Shown here piece by piece: positions 53,134 to 59,998 of a DNA stretch of 64,000 bases. The translations under genes were made by a program, and so were the position numbers. Each line of letters starts with the position of its first letter. Within the stretch, counting starts at the first letter, position 1. The stretch lies in assembly GCA_002347685.1 (NCBI GenBank), contig DDWS01000002.1, forward strand, positions 20,830-84,829, given 5' to 3'. The notes below the pieces were generated by a model. That model did not search any database, was not told the origin of the DNA, and worked only from the letters and a program-made list of their open reading frames with translations. The DNA is from Syntrophaceae bacterium UBA2280. GTDB taxonomy: Bacteria; Desulfobacterota; Syntrophia; Syntrophales; Smithellaceae.

Positions 53134-54201
53134 ATGAATTCAAGCTGTTTTCCCCGTAAGTTGATGGCCGCCGCCCTTGCCATTACCGCTTTTGCTGTTC
53201 TAACCGGGTGCGCAGCGGTTAATCCCAGCGAACAGATCGCCAAGGACAGACTGGAAAAGTCGCGTACGGCCTATAGTCAGGCAAAGGCCAATCCAATTGT
53301 AGAATCCTACTCCCTGAAAACACTTCAGGAAGCAGAAAAAACATTACAGGCGGCCGAGGAAGTGAGAACGAAGGTCTATTCCCCCAATCCGCTTAATCCT
53401 TCCAAAGAATATTCGACTTGGGAGAAGAATCTCCTTTTCAATGACATTGCCCGCCTTGCCTACATGGCGGAGCGTAAATCGCAGACCGCTGTGGCTCTTG
53501 CAGAGGGAGTCGTCACGCAAAACGAAATCGTCAAACTGGGCAAGGAAAAGGCAGAGGTGCAGCTGCTGAAAAGCCAGTTGGCGGAAAAACTGCTGCAACA
53601 GGACCTGGATGCAAAGGCAGCGGTGCTGGAGGCGGCAAAGCGGCAATTGGCTTCGGCGACGAGCGAAGCCGAACGGCAGAGCATTCTTGCCGACATAAAG
53701 GCTAAAGAGGCAGCCTTGGCTCAGGCACAGGCCGAGCGTCAAGCCAGAGAGGCAGAAATAGCAAGGGCTGAAATGGCAGAGCTGATGAAGGAATTGTCGG
53801 AACTGCAGGGCCAATTAACTGACCGTGGGATCGTGCTGACGATCGGTGATGTACTGTTTGCCTTCGACAAGGCCGATCTGAATGCCAGCGCGCAAAACAG
53901 TATGGACAAGATAGCCGCGTTTCTCCAGAAAAAAATCAACAGGAACCTGCTTGTTGAAGGGCATACCGACAACGTCGGCAGCGAAGAGTACAATCAGAAG
54001 CTTTCCGAGCAGCGTGCCACATCCGTTAAGAGTGCTCTGGTAAAACGCGGCATTGCCGGTGAACGGATTGTCACCATCGGATATAGCAAGAATTACCCGC
54101 TGGCAAGCAATGATACCTCTACCGGCAGACAGCAGAACAGAAGGGTTGAGGCGATCATTCTTAACGAAGGCGTCAAGCCTGCGAGTCAGTTCAGAAAATA
54201 G
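53134..54201 (+). CDS. OmpA-family lipoprotein with DUF4398 region
   Basis: A 355-residue protein. The signal peptide ends L-T-G-C, predicting a lipoprotein. Residues about 35-220 are long helices with coiled-coil character, the first part similar to the upstream DUF4398 protein. Residues about 230-350 form an OmpA C-terminal peptidoglycan-binding domain, with G-D-V-L-F-A-F-D-K-A-D-L and the signature V-E-G-H-T-D-N-V-G-S, then Q-N-R-R-V-E-A. It should tie the outer membrane to peptidoglycan. AAAGGAGGAG precedes the ATG. Paired with the DUF4398 gene under sigma-54 control, it suggests an envelope stress function. Confidence 0.93.
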   Translation: MNSSCFPRKLMAAALAITAFAVLTGCAAVNPSEQIAKDRLEKSRTAYSQAKANPIVESYSLKTLQEAEKTLQAAEEVRTKVYSPNPLNPSKEYSTWEKNLLFNDIARLAYMAERKSQTAVALAEGVVTQNEIVKLGKEKAEVQLLKSQLAEKLLQQDLDAKAAVLEAAKRQLASATSEAERQSILADIKAKEAALAQAQAERQAREAEIARAEMAELMKELSELQGQLTDRGIVLTIGDVLFAFDKADLNASAQNSMDKIAAFLQKKINRNLLVEGHTDNVGSEEYNQKLSEQRATSVKSALVKRGIAGERIVTIGYSKNYPLASNDTSTGRQQNRRVEAIILNEGVKPASQFRK

Positions 54202-54253
54202 GCGTTGAGCCCGACGCGATCACCGTGCTGTATGGGTGGTGCTTGTGGCGCCT

Positions 54254-54301
54254 CTTCAACCAGCCAGGACCAGATCAACAATCCGGCCCTGCTGGTTGAA
54301 G
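54254..54301. other. Inverted repeat between the OmpA-like gene and the PLDc_N gene
   Basis: Perfect 11-bp arms (54254-54264 and 54291-54301) with a 26-nt loop. No T-run on either side, so a terminator is uncertain; it may be a regulatory stem-loop. Confidence 0.4.
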
Positions 54302-54367
54302 TCATTTGGAAAGCGTAGAACCAATATGACAACTCGATAACAAATGCCACACTGACAGGAGAGCAAT

Positions 54368-54574
54368 ATGGGGATAGAAATCGGTGGCCTTTTAGGGTTT
54401 ATCATTTTGGTCGCAGATGTCTGGATTATTATAAAGACTGTGGGCAGTTCGGCGTCCACTGGTGAAAAGGTGTTTTGGATCGTCCTGATTCTCATTCTCC
54501 CGGTTTTGGGGCTGATTATATGGCTCGTTGCGGGGCCTCGGGAAGCAAAGGTAGCGACAGTGCGCATCCATTGA
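54368..54574 (+). CDS. PLDc_N-domain small membrane protein
   Basis: A 68-residue protein with two transmembrane helices (V-A-D-V-W-I-I-I-K-T between them) ending W-L-V-A-G-P-R, matching PLDc_N, the membrane segment normally attached to phospholipase-D-type cardiolipin synthases. Here it is a separate gene 34 bp upstream of such a synthase. An ACAGGAGAG site precedes the ATG. It may be a membrane partner of the synthase. Confidence 0.85.
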   Translation: MGIEIGGLLGFIILVADVWIIIKTVGSSASTGEKVFWIVLILILPVLGLIIWLVAGPREAKVATVRIH

Positions 54575-54608
54575 CCGGGCTCTATTCCTTTGCCCGGATA
54601 GGAATTCA

Positions 54609-55895
54609 ATGACTGGGAAACGAAAATCTATTCTGTTGGTTATCGGAATCACTGTGCTGGCCACCAGCCTGACGCTGATCGTGTTGCTAAACTTCAAGAC
54701 ACCCGAGAAGGTGTTGGAGCGCAAGATCGAGCATCGCTACGCTGTCTCCGATCCGCAGTTTCGGCGCGAGATGTCTGTTATGCTGGGCCCGGCGATTCTG
54801 CGAGGCAATCACGTTACTGCGCTGCAAAACGGCAATGAGACATTCCCCGCGATGCTTTCGGCCATTGCCTCGGCTCAGAAGTCTATCACGTTCGAGACCT
54901 TCATTTACTGGTCGGGTGAAATAGGTGAAAAGTTCTCACAAGCGCTTTCTGAACGGGCCCGCGTTGGTGTGCCGGTTAGCGTCATCATCGACTGGGTCGG
55001 CAGCTCCAGGATGGAGCAGTCGCTGCTGGATTCCATGCAGGCCGCCGGTGTGCAGATCCATCGATATCGGCCGCTGCACTGGTATAACTTAGGCCGGATG
55101 AACAACCGCACCCATCGCAAGCTGCTGGTGATCGATGGGCGCATCGGATTCACCGGAGGGGTAGGCATCGCGGATCAGTGGGCTGGCGACGGTGGCGATC
55201 CCGAGCACTGGCGAGACATTCACTTCCAAATTGAAGGGCCCGTAGTGGCGCAGTTACAATCGGCCTTCAACGACAACTGGATCAAGACCACAGGCCATGT
55301 GCTAAACGGCCCGGGCTACTTTCCGGTCATGAAGGAGAAAGGCGAGATGGAAGCGCACGTGTTTATTGCCTCGCCATCCAGCGGGAGCGAGAGCATGCAC
55401 CTGATGTATCTGCTTGCCATCGCGGCGGCCGAGACGACGATCGACCTGGCGGCGTCCTACTTTGTGCCCGACAAGCTGTTGATCGAGGCCTTGATTGCTG
55501 CCCTCAGTCGCGGTGTTCGCGTTCGCATTTTGTTGCCTGGGCCGCATATGGATGTGCTTACGGTCAAGATCGCCTCCAAGGCCCAGTGGGGTGAGCTGCT
55601 GCAGGCAGGCGCCCAGATCTACGAATATCAGCCGACGATGCTGCATACCAAGCTGCTGGTCATCGATGCCCAGTTTGTTTCGGTAGGTTCAACCAACTTC
55701 GATATCCGTTCCATTCGGCTCAATGACGAAGCGAGTCTGAATATCTACAACAACGACTTCGCTACCCAGATGACGAAGGTGTTCGAGGCCGATCTGCTGG
55801 AGGCCAAGCCGTATTCCCTTGCGCGTTGGGAGAACCGTCCGCTGCGCCAAAAAATCGCCGAAAAGATTCTACGACCCATCAAGTCGCAGCTTTGA
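54609..55895 (+). CDS. Cardiolipin synthase (phospholipase D family)
   Basis: A 428-residue enzyme with one N-terminal transmembrane helix. Two HKD motifs are present: H-R-K-L-L-V-I-D-G near residue 169 and H-T-K-L-L-V-I-D-A near 345. It joins two phosphatidylglycerols into cardiolipin in the inner membrane. It is a little shorter than E. coli ClsA, lacking one N-terminal helix, which the PLDc_N gene just upstream may supply. The ribosome site before the start is weak, consistent with translation coupled to the upstream gene. Confidence 0.9.
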   Translation: MTGKRKSILLVIGITVLATSLTLIVLLNFKTPEKVLERKIEHRYAVSDPQFRREMSVMLGPAILRGNHVTALQNGNETFPAMLSAIASAQKSITFETFIYWSGEIGEKFSQALSERARVGVPVSVIIDWVGSSRMEQSLLDSMQAAGVQIHRYRPLHWYNLGRMNNRTHRKLLVIDGRIGFTGGVGIADQWAGDGGDPEHWRDIHFQIEGPVVAQLQSAFNDNWIKTTGHVLNGPGYFPVMKEKGEMEAHVFIASPSSGSESMHLMYLLAIAAAETTIDLAASYFVPDKLLIEALIAALSRGVRVRILLPGPHMDVLTVKIASKAQWGELLQAGAQIYEYQPTMLHTKLLVIDAQFVSVGSTNFDIRSIRLNDEASLNIYNNDFATQMTKVFEADLLEAKPYSLARWENRPLRQKIAEKILRPIKSQL

Positions 55896-56003
55896 TTCAA
55901 GTTCCATTACAATTGCCAGCATCATACCGTGCGGTCGCGCAAGCGCACAAAAGGACAGCGGAACCTTCGCACCCTCACAAACACAAAAAAATGGAGGAGA
56001 AAG

Positions 56004-56240
56004 ATGAATCAGTTTTTCCAGATGCTCAAAAAAGATCATGAGGAAGTAAAAGGAATTCTTGGGCAGCTTAAAGAGACCAACTATCCGCCCATGCTGGCGA
56101 AGAAAGAGACTCGCGAAGATTCCATGGATGGGGTGGAAGAACATCATGTGAGCGACATGGTTTTGAAGGGGCTCGAGACGATGCCGAAAGGAGATGATCA
56201 ACGGCAGATGCTCGATCAGATCATACAGCAGGGCATATAA
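56004..56240 (+). pseudogene. Hemerythrin-domain protein with internal deletion and truncation
   Basis: The frame begins M-N-Q-F-F-Q-M-L-K-K-D-H-E-E-V-K-G-I-L, the normal start of an HHE hemerythrin-like protein, with a GGAGGAGA site. It soon jumps to V-E-E-H-H-V-S-D-M-V-L-K and stops after 78 codons. The middle helix that should supply H-x-x-x-E ligands and the last helix are missing, so iron binding is unlikely. Sequence just downstream carries a Usp fragment, marking another rearranged spot. Confidence 0.65.
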
Positions 56241-56304
56241 AGCTGGAGACGATGCAGAAAGGAACTAGAAAAGCAGGCAATCCAAAAGAACCTGAGATAA
56301 TGAA

Positions 56305-56466
56305 GTCGTCCTGAAACTTATTGAAGAAGAAAACCTTGGTTTGCTTATCCCTCGCAGCCAGGAAGAAAGCAGAATAGAACGCCTGCCGGTCGGAGGTAGC
56401 AATGATGAAATCATCAGGGCCATGCCATGCTCAATATTTCTCGTAAAACAGGAACACTGCGCATGG
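56305..56466 (+). pseudogene. 3' half of a second copy of the single-domain Usp
   Basis: This stretch is highly similar to 32811-32975 of the intact Usp gene, including a run of more than 30 identical bases, and encodes S-Q-E-E-S-R-I-E-R-L and G-G-S-N-D-E-I-I-R-A-M-P-C-S-I. It has no start or N-terminal half and its frame reads on into the next gene. Confidence 0.85.
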
Positions 56467-56560
56467 GATGAAGATCACAAGATCAACTACAAACAAGTAC
56501 AAGACGGTGACATGAACATCGCATTTAAAACAACACATCAATCAATAAGGAGGAAAGGTT

Positions 56561-57214
56561 ATGGCCAAGAATATTGCAGTCTATGGAATCTATCGGACAC
56601 GCGAGATGGTTGAACATGCAGTCGAAGAATTGAAGAAAGCAGACTTTCGCAACACAGACATATCCGTGCTGTTCCCTGAAGGCAGCGGTACCAAAGATTT
56701 TGCAGTCCAGAAGGAAACCAAAGCGCCGGAGGGGGCGGCCACAGGAGCCGGAACCGGTGCGGTTGTCGGCGGTGCGTTGGGGTGGCTTATGGGTATTGGC
56801 TTGTTGGCCATCCCGGGTGTTGGGCCTTTTATTGCGGCTGGCCCCATCATGGCCGCTCTGGCGGGAGCCGGTGCGGGAGGATTGGCCGGCGGGATTGCCG
56901 GAGCACTGATTGGCATGGGGATTCCCGAATATGAGGCTAAGCGATATGAAGGCCGTATCAAAGAAGGGGGAATCCTGCTTTCCGTCCACGCCGATGACAA
57001 CGCCTGGAAAAGTAAAGGTAAGGACATTCTGAAACATACGGGGGCTGAAGATATCGGCGTTAAAGGAGAATCCAGTGCTGACTATGATATCAGCGACAGA
57101 CCTTATGTTAAGGGATCCAAGGATACTCTGAAGGATGATCATGGTAAACCCGCCACGCACCGGATCATCGTTCCTGTTGATTCGAGCAGTAAAAGTACGC
57201 ACCACGGGAACTGA
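56561..57214 (+). CDS. General stress protein (YflT-type) with glycine-zipper segment
   Basis: A 217-residue protein. The N-terminus (V-Y-G-I-Y-R-T-R-E-M-V-E-H-A-V-E-E-L) matches the general stress YflT/GsiB-like domain. A long Gly/Ala-rich hydrophobic region at about 60-130 (A-G-A-G-A-G-G-L-A-G-G-I-A-G-A-L-I-G) is a glycine zipper that probably inserts in membrane. Then S-V-H-A-D-D and a hydrophilic tail. An AAGGAGGAAAGG ribosome site precedes the ATG. Its 5' region abuts the Usp fragment. Confidence 0.75.
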   Translation: MAKNIAVYGIYRTREMVEHAVEELKKADFRNTDISVLFPEGSGTKDFAVQKETKAPEGAATGAGTGAVVGGALGWLMGIGLLAIPGVGPFIAAGPIMAALAGAGAGGLAGGIAGALIGMGIPEYEAKRYEGRIKEGGILLSVHADDNAWKSKGKDILKHTGAEDIGVKGESSADYDISDRPYVKGSKDTLKDDHGKPATHRIIVPVDSSSKSTHHGN

Positions 57215-57264
57215 TATAGCTTTTTAAAGATAGAAAATGAAAAATACAGGAAAGGAAATATCCT

Positions 57265-57876
57265 ATGAACGTCTCAATCGTCTATTACTCAATGTACGGC
57301 CATATCTACCGTATGGCGGAGGCTGTGAAGGAAGGGGCCGGCAGCGTGAGCGGCGCTAATGTCAGGATCTGCCGTGTTCCGGAAACACTCCCGGAAGACG
57401 TTCTGAAAAAGATGGATGCCTTGAAACAACAAAAAGCGCAAGCCCATGTGCCTGTTTGTAAATTAGAGGATCTGACCTCAGCGGACGCCATTATTTTCGG
57501 CACCCCGACCCGCTTCGGCAACATGTGTGGTCAGATGCGGCAGTTTCTTGATTCAACCGGTGGACTCTGGTCAAAAGGCGCCCTTGTCGGTAAAGTAGGA
57601 AGTGTTTTCACCTCCAGCGCCACCCAGCATGGCGGGCAGGAATCGACTATTCTTTCTTTTCACTTCACACTTTTGCACCAGGGGATGATTATCGTCGGTC
57701 TTCCCTATACGTTTGCAGGACAGATGCGGATCGACGAGGTAACGGGGAGTTCACCTTACGGGGCTTCTACCATCGCGGGGGAGGATGGTAAGCGGATGCC
57801 CAGCGAAAACGAACTCGATGCCGCGCGATTCCAGGGCAAGCATGTTGCCGAGATCGCAACCAAACTTATGCGGTGA
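57265..57876 (+). CDS. wrbA: NAD(P)H:quinone oxidoreductase WrbA
   Basis: A 203-residue flavodoxin-fold protein. The FMN-phosphate loop is in Y-Y-S-M-Y-G-H-I-Y, and P-T-R-F-G-N-M-C-G-Q-M and the T-S-S-A-T-Q-H-G-G-Q-E-S signature of WrbA are both present. It reduces quinones by two electrons, protecting against redox stress. A good AAGGAAA ribosome site. It follows the general stress gene by 50 bp and is followed by a strong hairpin. Confidence 0.95.
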   Translation: MNVSIVYYSMYGHIYRMAEAVKEGAGSVSGANVRICRVPETLPEDVLKKMDALKQQKAQAHVPVCKLEDLTSADAIIFGTPTRFGNMCGQMRQFLDSTGGLWSKGALVGKVGSVFTSSATQHGGQESTILSFHFTLLHQGMIIVGLPYTFAGQMRIDEVTGSSPYGASTIAGEDGKRMPSENELDAARFQGKHVAEIATKLMR

Positions 57877-57907
57877 GGGCGAAAACCGGAGCCCACCTAC
57901 ACGTTAT

Positions 57908-57945
57908 TATCCCGGAGGCATTGCTCAATCGCTGCCTCCGGGATA
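57908..57945. terminator. Strong hairpin after wrbA
   Basis: Arms of 13 bp (57908-57920 and 57933-57945) form a perfect stem with a 12-nt loop, 32 bp after the wrbA stop. There is no T-run, so it may act as a bidirectional or processing stem rather than a classical terminator. Confidence 0.55.
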
Positions 57946-58072
57946 AAAGAGAGGTGCTTTGAACGAAAAATATTATCGTGAAAATAATGGCATTGTCACT
58001 CATGGTTTATGACCGGTTGAAGCGTGATCTAGAAGCTTAATGCATTTCAAAAAGAAAAAAGGAGGGTACACC

Positions 58073-58441
58073 ATGAAAAGATTGAAGAATTCTCAAATGT
58101 TGATAGGCATCCTGACGGTGTTTGCCGTCTGTTTTATGTATCCACAGACATCTTTGGCTCACTCACCTAATGATGTGAAGTTGTCCTATGATTCACAGTC
58201 TCAGATGCTGGACGTCACCATTACGCACAAATCTCCATTTCCAAGTACTCACTATATCAAAAGTGTTGAAATTAAGAAGAACGGCAGCGTTGTAAGCACC
58301 GATAAATATGAAAATCAACCGGATCAGGCAACTTATACATACAGCTATAAGGTTCCGGCGACCGCAGGAGAAACGCTTGAAGTCAAGGCCAGTTGCAATC
58401 TATATGGGTCCAAGACCACAAATCTAACTGTGGAAAAATAG
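58073..58441 (+). CDS. Secreted hypothetical beta-rich protein
   Basis: A 122-residue protein. A signal peptide of about 28 residues ends S-L-A-H. The mature part has alternating strands, V-K-L-S-Y-D-S-Q-S-Q-M-L and T-H-K-S-P-F-P-S-T-H-Y-I-K-S-V-E-I-K-K-N-G, with an Ig-like or desulfoferrodoxin/SoxZ-like look. I do not recognise a family and none of the usual metal ligands is obvious. The ribosome site AAAGGAGGG is strong; the upstream start at 58040 is unlikely. Confidence 0.7.
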   Translation: MKRLKNSQMLIGILTVFAVCFMYPQTSLAHSPNDVKLSYDSQSQMLDVTITHKSPFPSTHYIKSVEIKKNGSVVSTDKYENQPDQATYTYSYKVPATAGETLEVKASCNLYGSKTTNLTVEK

Positions 58442-58564
58442 ATAGCTTGAACTTTATGAAGCCGGCGAACGTAAACCACCTGATTATCAAGCGGCGTAGT
58501 CATAACGGACACCTCGTTCCTATGAAGCGGGAATCGGGGTTTAGCCTGCAGGAAAGGAATGAAA

Positions 58565-59728
58565 ATGACACAAAAAATCATGTTGCTCAACAGTGAATCC
58601 CTGATCAGGCTAGCAGCGGATCACCAGCCGCCGTGCCTTTCGGTCTACCTGCCGACCCATCGGCATCGTCCCGAAAATCAGCAGGATCCAATCCGGTTTC
58701 GGAATCTTCTAAAGGCGTTGGAGATTTCGCTTTGCGAGAAATATCCCGACTTCGAAACCCGGCATCTGCTGGAACCGTTCGAGTCTCTCGCCCGCGATCA
58801 AGACTTCTGGAACCATACGCTCGATGGTCTGGCCGTGCTGGGCAGGCCGGGCCTGTTTCAAGTGTTTCGGCTTCAGCGGCCGGTTGCTGAATTGGCCATC
58901 GTCGCCGACCGTTTTCACACCAATCCCTTGAGACGTATCCTGCAATCGGTCGACCGCTACCAGGTTTTGGGATTAAGCCTCAGCAAAATCCGGCTGTTCG
59001 AAGGGAACAACGACGCGCTGGGCGAGATCGAGCCGGCTTCGGGTGTTCCGCGAACGATCACCGAGGCGCTTGGAGATGAGCTGACCGATCCGCATTCGAC
59101 CGTCGCTTCCTACGGCGGTGCCGGTCAGGGAACTGCCGCCATGCACCACGGACAGGGCGGTAAAAAGGATGCCGTACAGGACGATGCTGAGCGGTTTTTC
59201 CGCGCTGTCGACCGTGCGGTGCTGGTGCACCATTCCAGGACATCGGGCCTGCCGTTGATTCTGGCAGCGCTGCCGGAGCATCATTCCCTTTTCCGCCGGA
59301 TCAGCCATAACCCGTTTCTAACAGCGGAGGGCATCACGATCCATCCCGATGCGCTGGCCATCCATGAACTTCAGAAGCTCGCCTGGAAAGTCCTGCAGCC
59401 TCAGTATCAGGCGGGTTTGACGATACTGACCGATGAATTCGCCCTGGCAAAGTCCAAGGGGTTAGGCAGTGACTATCTGCCGGAGATCGCAAAAGCGGCC
59501 CCCGCCGGCCGAATCGCCACACTGCTGATTGAGGAAGACCGCCAGATCGCCGGTCGGTTCGACTCTGCGACAGGAAGGGTCGATGTTGCTGAACTGAGAC
59601 ATACGCAAGATGATGATCTGCTCGATGATCTGGGGGCGCTGGTCGAAAAGATGGGTGGTCGTGTCGTGATCATTCCTGCAGACCGGATGCCGGGTCGGGA
59701 GGGACTGGCCGCCACCTACCGGTATTGA
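58565..59728 (+). CDS. baeRF-type (archaeo-eukaryotic release-factor-like) protein
   Basis: A 387-residue protein of the bacterial eRF1-like class, as I recall it from family patterns. It starts M-T-Q-K-I-M-L-L-N-S and contains C-L-S-V-Y-L-P-T-H-R, L-G-L-S-L-S-K-I-R-L-F-E-G and the C-terminal A-G-R-I-A-T-L-L-I-E-E-D-R-Q-I. The catalytic GGQ loop region is replaced by a Gly/His segment (G-G-A-G-Q-G-T-A-A-M-H-H). Roles in ribosome stress have been proposed for baeRFs. ATG 58565 was chosen (AAGGA at 6 bp) over 58559. It stands just before a sigma-54 promoter for the next gene. Confidence 0.7.
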   Translation: MTQKIMLLNSESLIRLAADHQPPCLSVYLPTHRHRPENQQDPIRFRNLLKALEISLCEKYPDFETRHLLEPFESLARDQDFWNHTLDGLAVLGRPGLFQVFRLQRPVAELAIVADRFHTNPLRRILQSVDRYQVLGLSLSKIRLFEGNNDALGEIEPASGVPRTITEALGDELTDPHSTVASYGGAGQGTAAMHHGQGGKKDAVQDDAERFFRAVDRAVLVHHSRTSGLPLILAALPEHHSLFRRISHNPFLTAEGITIHPDALAIHELQKLAWKVLQPQYQAGLTILTDEFALAKSKGLGSDYLPEIAKAAPAGRIATLLIEEDRQIAGRFDSATGRVDVAELRHTQDDDLLDDLGALVEKMGGRVVIIPADRMPGREGLAATYRY

Positions 59729-59751
59729 GGCAAGCGCTCCCGGTCAACGTA

Positions 59752-59786
59752 CCCTCAACATCTTGAGGGCCCACCAAATACGGTGG
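59752..59786 (+). promoter_or_regulatory. Paired-dyad upstream activator site, copy C
   Basis: CCTCAACATCTTGAGG, a 6-bp perfect inverted repeat, is followed two bases later by CCACCAAATACGGTGG, preceded by C. The layout is identical to copies at 22077 and 52356. It lies 133 bp upstream of the sigma-54 promoter at 59885. Confidence 0.75.
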
Positions 59787-59884
59787 CATGACGAATTCTT
59801 ATGTGCCTTTGGAGCGGGTATGCAAAATGTTCCAACTACTTGTTTCTAAATAAGGAAACAATGACTCTGATTGTGTTTCACAAG

Positions 59885-59901
59885 ATGGCAGGCCCCTTGC
59901 A
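59885..59901 (+). promoter_or_regulatory. Sigma-54 promoter before the penicillin-binding protein gene
   Basis: ATGGCAGGCCCCTTGCA fits the -24/-12 consensus with correct spacing. Transcription should start near 59913, consistent with a start codon at 59960 or 59999 for the gene. Confidence 0.75.
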
Positions 59902-59998
59902 GCTATGATTTGAGAAATGTTTGTGAATACGCATTTCTTTGGAATCACTTGGGTGCAAAATGATTTGCCGTGCCTTTTTATCAAATGTGGTGAAGTGT

